Shown here: positions 41,777 through 49,908 of the stretch, one piece after another
How positions within the stretch are numbered: position 1 is the stretch's first letter
Layout of the letters: every line of letters begins with the position of its first letter
Assembly (NCBI GenBank): GCA_024684435.1
Contig: JAIKWV010000021.1
Coordinates: 1 to 64,000 of the forward strand
Origin: Clostridiales bacterium
GTDB taxonomy: Bacteria; Bacillota; Clostridia; Oscillospirales; Acutalibacteraceae
Length of the DNA: 64,000 nt
Reading direction: 5' to 3'
Position numbers and translations under genes: made by a program
Notes under the pieces: generated by a model
Database searches by the model: none
Seen by the model: only the letters and a program-made list of their open reading frames with translations
What the model was told of the DNA's origin: nothing

Positions 41777-41913
41777 AATAATTCACCTCATTTAATATTT
41801 TGCAAGCTTCCCAGCGTAAGGCAGGTGAACACCCTATGGGTTTACTCCATACTCCGAGAACAAGCAAGTGATAGTTTAACACATAATGACTCGTTTGTAA
41901 AGTATTTTTTTAT

Positions 41914-42384
41914 TTAATTTAAAGCTTTCTTTTTAAGCAGGGCGCGGACATCGCATTCGTTCTTTCTGATCTCGCTTTCCTTGACGCAAACAACGCCCTT
42001 GCATATTCCGCCGGCAAGACCGATCTTGCGCTGCATATCCTCAGAAGCGGCTCTGAACATATTATTGCCGAAAATAATGCCGTAAATGTCTTTTCCGTTA
42101 AGATAGTTTCTGTGAAGGAAATCATTTATCGCCGCGGGCACGCAGAACATCTGCATTGACGCCGCTATAACAACAGAGCTGTATTTTGAAAAATCAATAT
42201 CCGGCTGAGAGGTGCAGACGCCCTGGCTGACTATTGATTTGTATCCGCTTACAAGCTTGTTTACAACAAAGCCTCTGTCGTATTTTTCATAGATCTCTAC
42301 CGTGTCTATATCTTTGTCTTTTGAATTACTGCAAAAATTCTTTATAGTTTCACTGTCCGAAAAATAAATCAATAAAGTTTTCAT
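41914..42384 (-). CDS. Flavodoxin-like protein
   Basis: A 156-residue protein with a flavodoxin-like fold. The N-terminal strand and phosphate loop region is MKTLLIYFSDSETIKN, though the loop is less canonical than T-x-T-G-x-T. The second half has YSSVVIAASMQMFCVPAAI and IYGIIFGNNMF at the places where FMN-contact loops occur. It could be an FMN-dependent electron carrier or a quinone-type reductase of the flavodoxin_4 or _5 kind. It lies 23 bp after the lipase-like gene on the same strand, so they are probably co-transcribed. FMN binding is inferred. Confidence 0.65.
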   Translation of the reverse strand: MKTLLIYFSDSETIKNFCSNSKDKDIDTVEIYEKYDRGFVVNKLVSGYKSIVSQGVCTSQPDIDFSKYSSVVIAASMQMFCVPAAINDFLHRNYLNGKDIYGIIFGNNMFRAASEDMQRKIGLAGGICKGVVCVKESEIRKNECDVRALLKKKALN

Positions 42385-42407
42385 ACTAACATCCTTTCCT
42401 GATTACT

Positions 42408-43367
42408 TTACTGCTGCTTCTCCGTCTCCCTCTTTACAACGCTTTCCGACCATGCAAGCAGGTCGTAGAAAACTTCCTTTCTGTCTATTTCGTTCAATAT
42501 CTCGTGTCTCATATCCTTATATAATTTCATTGAAACGTCCCTGTGACCGCTGCTCTTTAAATCCGAAGCCACCTGACGTACGCCCTTGCCGTACTCCCCT
42601 ACCGGGTCCATTTCGCCGGAAACTAAAAGTATGGGCAACGAAAACGGTATGGATTTGTACCACGCCGGACTTGATACCGCCTTTAATATCTTGAACATAT
42701 CCCTGTAACCGGCGGCGGTAAACAGGAAACCGCATTTGTCGTCCTTGATATATTTGTCTACTTCAGCCTCATCACGGGAAAGCCAGTCAAACTCCGTCCT
42801 GACCTTGCCCACATGCTTATTATAGGAACCGAAGGCAAGCTTGTTTATGAAATTGCTGCGGTGCCTGCTGCCGTAAAACTTTGCAATAACCGAGGCGATC
42901 CCAATGCCCACGCCCGCGGCGGGGTTAGTCCCGCTGGTGCCTGAGAAGATAGCTCCGCTTATGTCAGACCAGAACTTTTCCGCATAGTAACGGGCAACGA
43001 AGGAACCCATGCTGTGCCCGAAGAGGATGAGCGGTCTGCCCGGATATTCGCTCTTGGCGATATCCGTCAAAAGCTTGGCGTCATTAACAAAGCCCAGCCA
43101 GCCGTCGCGCTCGCCGAAATATCCCAGCTCCCTGTCCGAGGATACGGACTTGCCGTGACCCACATGGTCATTGACAAAAACAGCATATCCGTTGGAGCAT
43201 AAAAAAGTGGCAAATTCCTTGTAACGGTCGCCGTGCTCCGCCATTCCGTGGATTATCTGAAAAACAGCCTTTACGTCGCTGCTGTTGGCGGGGATCCAGC
43301 TCTGGGCGTAAATATCACCTATACCTGTTGTCGAAGAGTAAACATATTCCTTATGAATAATATCCAT
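42408..43367 (-). CDS. Alpha/beta hydrolase, monoacylglycerol-lipase-like
   Basis: A 319-residue serine hydrolase of the Hydrolase_4 type (lysophospholipase or monoacylglycerol lipase). The oxyanion region is QIIHGMAEHGDRY (about residues 38-50). FVNDHVGHGKS (about 65) follows, and the nucleophile elbow is LFGHSMGSFVARYY (about 118). The acid is likely in LVSGEMDPVGEYG (about 256) and the histidine in YKDMRHEILNEI (about 288). The start at 43367 has GAGGTG 6 bases upstream, which favours MDIIH over MLSMD. No signal peptide is present, so it acts in the cytoplasm or at the inner membrane face. Confidence 0.85.
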   Translation of the reverse strand: MDIIHKEYVYSSTTGIGDIYAQSWIPANSSDVKAVFQIIHGMAEHGDRYKEFATFLCSNGYAVFVNDHVGHGKSVSSDRELGYFGERDGWLGFVNDAKLLTDIAKSEYPGRPLILFGHSMGSFVARYYAEKFWSDISGAIFSGTSGTNPAAGVGIGIASVIAKFYGSRHRSNFINKLAFGSYNKHVGKVRTEFDWLSRDEAEVDKYIKDDKCGFLFTAAGYRDMFKILKAVSSPAWYKSIPFSLPILLVSGEMDPVGEYGKGVRQVASDLKSSGHRDVSMKLYKDMRHEILNEIDRKEVFYDLLAWSESVVKRETEKQQ

Positions 43368-43626
43368 GCTCAACACCTCTTTTTTTGAAAAGAATCAGCT
43401 CGCATTTCAATACAATCTCAGTACAATGGGGTTATATTATAACACATCCTTTACTATTTGTAACCCTTTTGTTACCTTTGTAATCAATTTTTGTATCGTT
43501 GCACAAAAAAGCCCGGAATTTTTGTCTGATATTTATATCTACTAAGTAAACCGAAAATATTCTTTTTTAAACCCTTGATTTTTCCTGTAATATGTGTTAA
43601 TCTATATGCGCAACTTAATATGCCTT

Positions 43627-43702
<76 letters not shown>

Positions 43703-43703
43703 C

Positions 43704-43745
43704 AGCGAAAATCCTGTCACGCAAGTGGCAGGATTTTTGCTGTGT
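43704..43745 (+). terminator. Terminator of the tRNA gene
   Basis: AGCGAAAATCCTG-CA pairs with TG-CAGGATTTTTGCT around a short loop, directly after the CCA end. A related AAAATGACAGGATTTTC stretch recurs 45 bases on. Confidence 0.75.
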
Positions 43746-43758
43746 ATTATTCATTCTT

Positions 43759-43820
43759 CAGTTTTCAGCATTCATTATTCATTAAAAAATGACAGGATTT
43801 TCTAAATGAATACTGAAAAT
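43759..43820. repeat. Inverted repeats upstream of the four-helix-bundle gene
   Basis: TTTTCAGCATTCATT and AATGAATACTGAAAA are near-perfect inverted repeats (14 of 15). A second pair, CATTATTCATT and AATGAATAATTG, overlaps it and extends to 43844. This looks like the palindromic DNA often found beside solitary four-helix-bundle genes, and may be a mobile or recognition sequence. Confidence 0.45.
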
Positions 43821-43841
43821 TTAAGACTTAAAAATGAATAA

Positions 43842-43870
43842 TTGCAGATTTTCAAACGCTCTGCTATAAT
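43842..43870 (+). promoter_or_regulatory. Promoter of the four-helix-bundle gene
   Basis: -35 TTGCAG (43842-43847) and -10 TATAAT (43865-43870) have 17-bp spacing. This rules out translation starting inside it and supports the TTG start at 43887. Confidence 0.7.
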
Positions 43871-43886
43871 AAACAGGGTGATCATA

Positions 43887-44243
43887 TTGAAAGATAATCC
43901 GTTGATAGAAAAGACAATAGACTTCGGCGCACGGATCGTAAAACTAAATCGTTATCTGACACACGACAAACATGAAACAGTGTTATCAAAACAAATTCTG
44001 CGAAGCGGCACATCCATCGGTGCCAATGTTAATGAGGCACAGTACGGAAACAGCAAGTCAGATTTTATTGCAAAGATGCATATTGCGCTTAAAGAAACGG
44101 CGGAAACGGAATACTGGCTACACGTTTTATGCAAATCGGAGTATCTGGATGAACAAATGACAGCCTCTCTGTTGACCGACTGCCTTGAAATCAAGCGCAT
44201 CCTCATCGCCTCAATAAATACAGCGAAGAAAAGCACTGAATAA
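43887..44243 (+). CDS. Four-helix-bundle protein (S23/Avd-like)
   Basis: A 118-residue protein of the four-helix-bundle family TIGR02436, first seen in intervening sequences of 23S rRNA genes and related to Avd proteins of diversity-generating retroelements. Helix signatures are IDFGARIVKLNRYL (about residues 9-22), SKQILRSGTSIGANVNEA (about 34-51), AKMHIALKETAETEYWL (about 60-76) and SLLTDCLEIKRILIASINTAK. The start is TTG at 43887 with AGGGTG 6 bases upstream, because the only alternative lies within the promoter. No reverse transcriptase is nearby. Its role as a free-standing gene is unknown; nucleic-acid binding is likely. Confidence 0.85.
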   Translation: MKDNPLIEKTIDFGARIVKLNRYLTHDKHETVLSKQILRSGTSIGANVNEAQYGNSKSDFIAKMHIALKETAETEYWLHVLCKSEYLDEQMTASLLTDCLEIKRILIASINTAKKSTE

Positions 44244-44648
44244 ACATGACTATAAAAGATCCGGGAATAGTGAAGACTTGATCATCTCCGCTATTCCCTG
44301 ATTTTATACCTTTTCGCTTTTACTTAATTGCCTGAAAATTCGCCCTCTCGTTTCCGAGAGGGCGAAGCGGTCAAGATTTTCACTTAACTTTATTTGTTGC
44401 TCATTTTAAGAAACTCATATTCTTTTTCGGGCATACAAGTAATTAGAGCTTGGCGATACCATAAATAATTTGGTAATGCAACTGTTTTTTCCAAAAGACA
44501 AAGAAATATCCCTGCTCAGAGAGGAACAGGGACATTTTTGATAAATGTATAAAATATTGGGGTTTTTATAGAACATACATATCAAAATGCTGACGGATAT
44601 ATATTTGATCCAACGGAACGCATGTATGCGTTCCCTACAACATACAGA
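44244..44648. other. Intergenic region with three hairpins
   Basis: No gene is visible in these 405 bases. GGGAATAG/CTATTCCC (44263-44298) is followed by ATTTTA and probably ends the four-helix-bundle transcript. TTCGCCCTCTCG and its exact complement (44339-44366) form a 12-bp hairpin without a T-run. TCCCTG/CAGGGA (44509-44532), followed by CATTTTTG, is a third terminator-like structure. Confidence 0.5.
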
Positions 44649-45362
44649 TCAAGCCTCCGGTTCTGATTCTTCAACCTCCGTCGGCTCGTTCTCCGTCGGC
44701 AACTCTTCAATGTTTATTTTCAGATCGTCATTGACTTCAACAAGATATCTATATTCTTCATCATCCATTATCGGCGAACTTGAATGCACCGTTATATCAG
44801 TTGTGCCGGACTTGAGACCCTTGAATTTGAAGATCACGTCATACGCCGCGCCGTCGATCACCTCGTGGTTTTTCTTGCCGTAATCGCGTTTGCTCGTGCA
44901 GGAAACGACGGAGGGATCGTCTATTTTGATCGAATACTCCGGTCCGCCGCCGTCAAAAGAGTGGAATGACAACTTCGCCTCTTTTTCAAACTGTTTTTCC
45001 GTGGTATACGGATCGTCTGTCACCATCAGATTCCGCTGTTCAACTGTGAGCGTCACGTCGTGGGCAGGCATTTCAAAGGAAATTATAAATCCCTTATCGT
45101 CATCATAGCCTGTGTTGAGCCGCTCCGAATCCAGGTAAAAGGCGTAATCCGTATCGGTAGCGATATATTTGTAATACAGCGTTACCTTTTCTCCCGCCTT
45201 GTATGAATCCTTCGCGTTTTCAAAAGATGATTTTTGACCGTTGTAATCGACTTGATATTTAACGGCATTTCCCTTTTTGCCGCAGCCGAAAAAGCAAAAC
45301 ATCAAGATCCCTCCTATAAGGAAAATACAGATGACCCTGTGCAAAATACGCTTAACGCCCAT
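44649..45362 (-). CDS. Lipoprotein of unknown function
   Basis: A 237-residue lipoprotein. The signal segment ILMFCFFGCGKK has the lipobox FFGC (cysteine about residue 27), so it is probably anchored to the outer face of the membrane. A beta-rich N-terminal region has a bacterial-repeat look (YKAGEKVTLYYKYIATD, then MPAHDVTLTVEQ). A second domain ends near residue 215, followed by an acidic Glu/Pro-rich tail (ENEPTEVEESEPEA). It is unlike any enzyme I know. It follows the Lsm-like gene by 33 bp on the same strand. Confidence 0.75.
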   Translation of the reverse strand: MGVKRILHRVICIFLIGGILMFCFFGCGKKGNAVKYQVDYNGQKSSFENAKDSYKAGEKVTLYYKYIATDTDYAFYLDSERLNTGYDDDKGFIISFEMPAHDVTLTVEQRNLMVTDDPYTTEKQFEKEAKLSFHSFDGGGPEYSIKIDDPSVVSCTSKRDYGKKNHEVIDGAAYDVIFKFKGLKSGTTDITVHSSSPIMDDEEYRYLVEVNDDLKINIEELPTENEPTEVEESEPEA

Positions 45363-45395
45363 ACCCGCACCTCCGTTTTAATAATAAAAGGTTTA

Positions 45396-45854
45396 TCATC
45401 CGAAATCAGATAAAAGCTTTGTGATCCCTTCTGTGACAACATCATCCTGGACATATTTTAACGCCGTTTTCAGGGCTTCGACAACAGCGTCTTTGTCCGC
45501 AATAATACCCGCGTCTTCTTCTTTCAGATTGTCCTCAAGACAGCAAAGCAGCCGCCGTGAGTTTTCCGGCTCCTCGGATGTGAGGATATCCAGCACAGCG
45601 TCCGCGCCGTCCCTGACCGTTTCTTCCTCAATAACGCCGAAGGGAGCAAGGAACGGGTTATCCTCGTCAATAAGCTCCACGCTTGCTATATTACTTTTGC
45701 CGAAAAGCCAGCCGGATATCTCCAGGCACTCCTCATTTACGCCGCATTCGATCTCGCAGAATTCCTCGGGAGCATGCATACAGACGCCCTCAAAGACGGA
45801 ACCGTCCTTCAGGGTTATCCTGACGCATTTTTCGTTATAATCGGAAAGTTTCAT
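45396..45854 (-). CDS. Small protein with Lsm/SH3-like N-terminus
   Basis: A 152-residue acidic protein. Residues 1-65 read like an Lsm or SH3-type small barrel (CVRITLKDGSVFEGVCMHA, then SGWLFGKSNIASVELID), similar to N-terminal domains of many uncharacterised Clostridia proteins. The rest is helical and acidic, with a stretch of HEAT-like character (LKTALKYVQDDVVTEGI). No catalytic motif is seen. It is probably the first gene of a short operon with the lipoprotein downstream. Whether the barrel binds RNA or protein is not known. Confidence 0.65.
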   Translation of the reverse strand: MKLSDYNEKCVRITLKDGSVFEGVCMHAPEEFCEIECGVNEECLEISGWLFGKSNIASVELIDEDNPFLAPFGVIEEETVRDGADAVLDILTSEEPENSRRLLCCLEDNLKEEDAGIIADKDAVVEALKTALKYVQDDVVTEGITKLLSDFG

Positions 45855-45886
45855 GGCTGACCTCGTTTCCTCTGTAAAATCACGGT

Positions 45887-47158
45887 TCAGAATTTGCCGC
45901 CCCCTCCACCGTGGGTCCTGCCTGATGAAGATGTGTGGGAACCGGCAATACGGGTGGAGCTTGAGCCTGAGGAGGATGTGTCCGTATCTTTTGGGCGCCG
46001 TTTTTCACGGGAAACGTTTGAATACAGGAAGACATCGCTTTCCTCCTGAATATTCACCTCGCCCACCAGATAATCATCGGCTTCATATTTTCCGCTCACA
46101 AAGCCTATATAATTATCGTATTTATAATATGTAGTTATACCGGCGGCGGCAAGTCCGAAAATGACCGACCATATAAGTCCGGTACGCATACTGCTCCGCA
46201 TATGGAAGCGGTGCTTTGCGGAATAGGGTTTATTCTCCTTTGCCTCGGTGACAAAATCCTCCACCGTATCGGCGAAGAAATTGAAGGACTTTTCATAATC
46301 GCCTTTTTTCAGATAGTATGTGAGATCCGACGGGCTGATGATCTTCATAAAGTAGTCGTCGGAAAGCGCCGTCATACCGTAGCCGCAGGTAGAGATCCAC
46401 CAGTCCCGCTCCGCCATGCTGATCAACAGCGCGACCCCGTCAAAGTCCTCGCCGTAACCGAAGCCGTTATAGTCGTAGTAATCGTCGGCGAATTCCATGG
46501 GTGTGCGGCTGCCGATATTCTCCGCGGTAACTATTACCACGTCGAACTCAAGCCGCTCGCTGATCGTGTCAAGCTTTTTCCGCAAAGCCTCTTCAGCCTC
46601 CGCAGAAAGCAGATCAGCCTGATCCACCAAACGGTCCCCGCGAACCGGTGATATTTCATCGGGAATGGGCACGCTGCCCGGCAGATAGGGTTCCTTTGCC
46701 TGTTCTATCCCTGTCCGCTGTGAAAGGATAGAATTGAGTTTTTTATAGAACGCTTCCGCCGCCTTGTACTGCTCGCCTTTTTCGTCGTAGTCGGCTATGG
46801 CGTCATAAAGAACTCCTAAATCGTCGACCTCCAGAATATCCCCCGCTTTTCCGCAGGCATTCATATAATAATTATCCGAAGAGACGGCAAAGACCATGGC
46901 GTCATCAGTGGCAGCGTTATCATCACGAAAACCGCGGGCGTAATTTTTAAACTCATCCCCTGCGCTGTAACTGTAATTTATCACAAAGAAAGCTTCGATG
47001 CCGTAATTCTTACTGATCGCGTCGAACCACGCGTCAATATGCGCGATCTCTTGTTCGGAAAGGGTCTTGTCTGTGCTGACGCTGACAGCCGCCCCGCAAA
47101 AAGCAGTTGATCCGGCTATGATAAGGAGACAAAATATAAAAGCAAATATCCGTTTCAT
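45887..47158 (-). CDS. YgcG-like membrane protein with tandem TPM domains
   Basis: A 423-residue protein with a signal peptide (about residues 1-22). Two TPM-type domains follow: a weaker one (about 30-140, with GIEAFFVINYSYSAG and DDAMVFAVSSDN) and a clearer one (about 180-300, with DVVIVTAENIGSRTPMEFAD, DGVALLISMAERDWWI and the STCGYG motif). A membrane span (GLIWSVIFGLAAAGITTYY, about 328-346) and a glycine-rich tail ending THGGGGGKF are typical of YgcG proteins. The start at 47158 has GGAGG. It overlaps or abuts the zinc-ribbon gene upstream, so the two probably act together in the envelope. TPM domains have been linked to phosphatase activity and photosystem repair, but the role here is unknown. 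Confidence 0.83.
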   Translation of the reverse strand: MKRIFAFIFCLLIIAGSTAFCGAAVSVSTDKTLSEQEIAHIDAWFDAISKNYGIEAFFVINYSYSAGDEFKNYARGFRDDNAATDDAMVFAVSSDNYYMNACGKAGDILEVDDLGVLYDAIADYDEKGEQYKAAEAFYKKLNSILSQRTGIEQAKEPYLPGSVPIPDEISPVRGDRLVDQADLLSAEAEEALRKKLDTISERLEFDVVIVTAENIGSRTPMEFADDYYDYNGFGYGEDFDGVALLISMAERDWWISTCGYGMTALSDDYFMKIISPSDLTYYLKKGDYEKSFNFFADTVEDFVTEAKENKPYSAKHRFHMRSSMRTGLIWSVIFGLAAAGITTYYKYDNYIGFVSGKYEADDYLVGEVNIQEESDVFLYSNVSREKRRPKDTDTSSSGSSSTRIAGSHTSSSGRTHGGGGGKF

Positions 47159-47172
47159 TCCGCCGCCTCCCA

Positions 47173-48240
47173 TCAATACAATCCGATAAGGAAGCCGAGG
47201 CCCCAAAGAGCTCCGCTTACGCAGACAGCCACCGCTCCGAACAGGGCGGCAAGTTTTCCCTTTGAGATGGGCAGATTGCCTATGAATTTACCGGTTTGCC
47301 CGTTCATTGCAAAGCGGTAATTTATACCGTTGTGCTTCGTGTTGAGCAGCCAGACCGGGAACAGGGCGTATTTGCTTCCCCGGGACGTGATATGTACATC
47401 GTTATGTTTGACCGACACGGAATCGTACCCGGATACGGTGCCGCTCAGAGCCTGATTCGCGCTGTTTTTTATACGCTCGTCGGCGCGGGGAACGCTGTCC
47501 TCAAGGCTTACATCGTACTTATCTGCAAGAAAGCCCGCGAGATATGACGGCAAGAATTTTTCCGCTCCTTTAAAATAGAACGGTTCCAGAGAATCCATCA
47601 GATCGTCGGACATCTTCTTTGAGGCGTCCACGGGTATGTTTTCAAAGCGCATATCGCCGGCTCGGCTGACGCTGTAATATGAGGTTTCGGCGCAGTCATA
47701 TTCGCCCTCTGACCAGCGTCTGATCCTTCTTGCTTCAAACTCGGCGGAAGCAAATACGTTGGAGTCAAAAAGCCAGAAGGGAACGTACATGCCCTTTATC
47801 TCCTCAAGCCTGTTTTCCCTTTTGAATTTGCCCGGAGCAAAGCGATTCTTTTGAACGAAATCACGCAAAGCGTTTTTGGCGTCCTCTTTAGTCTGCTGGA
47901 ACGGGATGACATAATCGGGCTTGAGCAGACCCTCCACACGGTCGCTGAGCACCACGGGATTGCCGCAGTATGGGCAGGAAGTCGCCGCGGTGGTGGCTTC
48001 TGTAATGATCTCGCCGCCGCAGGACTTGCAGATGTATGTTTTTATTTTTTCTATTTCATCTGACCGCCACTCATTTTCCGGGCGATCCCATTTTTCGGCG
48101 GCTGCCGGAACGCCGCTGTCGCCTATAGACTTAGGGTCAAAGCTGCCTGAGCAGAAAGGACACAGCATTTTTTGAGTTTTTATGTCAAACTCAAGCTTTC
48201 CACTGCAATTCGGGCATTTGAATTCCTGTATATCCGCCAT
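47173..48240 (-). CDS. Zinc-ribbon membrane protein
   Basis: A 355-residue protein with two zinc ribbons: CPNC and CPFC at residues 9-12 and 25-28, then CKSCG and CPYCG at about 75-100. A beta-rich middle follows that includes PFWLFDSNVFASAEFEARR. At the C-terminus is one or two membrane spans (LAALFGAVAVCVSGALWGLGF). It resembles uncharacterised Firmicutes proteins, often annotated as TFIIB-type zinc-ribbon proteins, that travel with YgcG/TPM genes, as here. The start at 48240 is chosen for its better context over an earlier ATG at 48267. It heads this two-gene unit from a clear promoter. Confidence 0.8.
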   Translation of the reverse strand: MADIQEFKCPNCSGKLEFDIKTQKMLCPFCSGSFDPKSIGDSGVPAAAEKWDRPENEWRSDEIEKIKTYICKSCGGEIITEATTAATSCPYCGNPVVLSDRVEGLLKPDYVIPFQQTKEDAKNALRDFVQKNRFAPGKFKRENRLEEIKGMYVPFWLFDSNVFASAEFEARRIRRWSEGEYDCAETSYYSVSRAGDMRFENIPVDASKKMSDDLMDSLEPFYFKGAEKFLPSYLAGFLADKYDVSLEDSVPRADERIKNSANQALSGTVSGYDSVSVKHNDVHITSRGSKYALFPVWLLNTKHNGINYRFAMNGQTGKFIGNLPISKGKLAALFGAVAVCVSGALWGLGFLIGLY

Positions 48241-48286
48241 TTTGATTCTCCCTCGAATATGTAGCAATAGTCAGTAATTTAAAATA

Positions 48287-48315
48287 ATTTTATCATATAA
48301 TCGATTTTATTGTCA
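48287..48315 (-). promoter_or_regulatory. Promoter of the zinc-ribbon/TPM operon
   Basis: Reading minus, -35 TTGACA (48310-48315) and -10 TAAAAT (48287-48292) have 17-bp spacing, with a TGA just ahead of the -10. Confidence 0.7.
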
Positions 48316-48372
48316 ACATAAGGAAATCAGGTCATCTGTTTGCCTTTGTGATATAAAAATCCGGACTGTTCA

Positions 48373-48401
48373 TTGACAAAGATATCCGCAGGCATTATAA
48401 T
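48373..48401 (+). promoter_or_regulatory. Promoter of the hexapeptide acyltransferase
   Basis: -35 TTGACA (48373-48378) and -10 TATAAT (48396-48401) are both consensus with 17-bp spacing. The start codon is 36 bp downstream. Confidence 0.85.
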
Positions 48402-48437
48402 TCAATCAGGCAATATGACCGAAAGGGTGAAATAACC

Positions 48438-49052
48438 TTGATCCTGAAAAAGATAAAAAGCTTTATACGAGGTAAATTAAGCATAAAAACCATCGAAAAA
48501 GATTTCCGGTGTTATAAACCTGTTGAGGTCTGCATAAAGCCCTCCGCTGTTATCAATATAGGTGAAAACAGTTCTTTATGGTTCAACGTAAGTCAAAATG
48601 CCGATCTGAAAAACAGGAACTGCGGCTATGTGACTTTGGAAGAAAATTCACAGCTGGACGTTAACGGCAATTTCGTTTTCTCCTCCGGCTGCCGTTTAGG
48701 TGTGCTCAAAGGCGCTCACCTTTCCCTTGGCGAAGGCTATTGCAACTACGGCAGTAAAATCTACTGCTTTGACAGAATAGATATAGGCAATGACGTTATA
48801 ATTTCCGAGGACGTTATAATAAGAGACAGCGATAACCATTCCATAAACGGCAACAAGACGGTTTCTGCGCCTATAAAGATCTGCGACCATGTCTGGATAG
48901 GGATGCGGGCGACCATACTCAGGGGCGTGACCATAGGGGAAGGCAGCGTTGTAGCGGCAGGCTCTGTTGTGTGCAAGGACGTTCCGCCGCGCAGTCTCGT
49001 CGGCGGCGTTCCGGCAAAGGTCATAAAAGAAGATATTGCGTGGGAAAGATAA
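48438..49052 (+). CDS. Left-handed beta-helix O-acyltransferase
   Basis: A 204-residue hexapeptide-repeat acyltransferase (maltose or galactoside acetyltransferase style). The beta helix runs from [13 protein letters not shown] through [14 protein letters not shown] to the C-terminal core [20 protein letters not shown], then [20 protein letters not shown]. The catalytic histidine is probably in RDSDNHSI (about residue 133). It starts at TTG with AGGGTGA 7 bases upstream and a consensus promoter. Such enzymes acetylate sugars of capsule or cell-wall glycans, or exported oligosaccharides. No glycan locus is nearby, so the acceptor is unknown. Confidence 0.85.
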   Translation: MILKKIKSFIRGKLSIKTIEKDFRCYKPVEVCIKPSAVINIGENSSLWFNVSQNADLKNRNCGYVTLEENSQLDVNGNFVFSSGCRLGVLKGAHLSLGEGYCNYGSKIYCFDRIDIGNDVIISEDVIIRDSDNHSINGNKTVSAPIKICDHVWIGMRATILRGVTIGEGSVVAAGSVVCKDVPPRSLVGGVPAKVIKEDIAWER

Positions 49053-49083
49053 CCTTTCGCCTTGATCTTTCATAATAAAACAG

Positions 49084-49126
49084 AGGACTTGAGGGCTTAT
49101 ATCAAAGCTGTCAAGTCCTTTTTTAT
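49084..49126. terminator. Terminator between convergent genes
   Basis: AGGACTTGA (49084-49092) pairs with TCAAGTCCT (49111-49119), followed by TTTTT. It ends the acyltransferase transcript and faces the end of the TIGR03915 gene. Confidence 0.85.
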
Positions 49127-49134
49127 CGGCAATA

Positions 49135-49896
49135 TCAACCTTCCAAAAGCGGTGACTCCGGCTCCATCTCCGTCATATGCGCCCAGTACCTTTTGGGCAT
49201 ATGGGTCATGCGGCATTTGGGATTTTCCCTCTCGTCAATGGAAATCGTTTTATAAAATGTTTTCCACAGATCACGGAACATAAGCTCGTCCACATCCGCT
49301 CCGGGAGCCTGAAAATCCTCCACCTCCACGATTGAACAGCGCCCCTCTCCGTAGACAAGGGCCGCTTTATGGGTCTTGTCATAGATAAGAAAGGTCTCGT
49401 TGGGGTATCTGTCGCAGAAATGACGGGCTATTTCCGGCAGCACATAATTTTTAGGCTCAATGACCGAAACCATATAGTCATCATAAACGGAAAATCTGAC
49501 AAAGCCCTTATAGTTGTGGCTCTCACTGGAACGCGCGCGGACCGCTTTGAAAAGGGTGTTTACTGTATCGTTTGCCAGCATTGATGTGATTTCCGGACCT
49601 GTTTTCATACCAAGCCTGACAAATTTAAGGATCAGCATATCCTTTTCCGGATGGCAGGTATAAAAACCCTTCAGAGCAAACATATACGCCCTTTTACCCA
49701 TTACTCTTTTTATGCCGTCTCTTACTCGCTGAGCTTTTTGCTTATCCGTTTCGACAAAAACGGGAACGAAGAATGTGGGCTCAAAATCGAACTCCGGCAT
49801 TATATTTTCCGGTATCTCCTTCTTCTCATAGCTTCTGAATATACAGCATAGAAGCCCGTCAAATGAACCGTCGTATGTGTAAATAAAATCAGACAT
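49135..49896 (-). CDS. TIGR03915-type DNA repair/metabolism protein (DUF4130)
   Basis: A 253-residue protein of the TIGR03915 family, a proposed DNA-metabolism protein that nearly always occurs beside a TIGR03916 radical SAM protein. That is the arrangement here, 12 bp apart. Landmarks: the opening YTYDGSFDGLLCCIFRSYE (residues 6-24), FALKGFYTCHPEKDMLILKF (about 95-114) and the C-terminal KCRMTHMPKRYWAHMTEM (about 228-245). The end of the protein has uracil-DNA-glycosylase-like neighbours in longer homologues, which this one lacks. Its biochemical role is not established. Confidence 0.88.
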   Translation of the reverse strand: MSDFIYTYDGSFDGLLCCIFRSYEKKEIPENIMPEFDFEPTFFVPVFVETDKQKAQRVRDGIKRVMGKRAYMFALKGFYTCHPEKDMLILKFVRLGMKTGPEITSMLANDTVNTLFKAVRARSSESHNYKGFVRFSVYDDYMVSVIEPKNYVLPEIARHFCDRYPNETFLIYDKTHKAALVYGEGRCSIVEVEDFQAPGADVDELMFRDLWKTFYKTISIDERENPKCRMTHMPKRYWAHMTEMEPESPLLEG

Positions 49897-49908
49897 ATTT
49901 TCCCTTCT

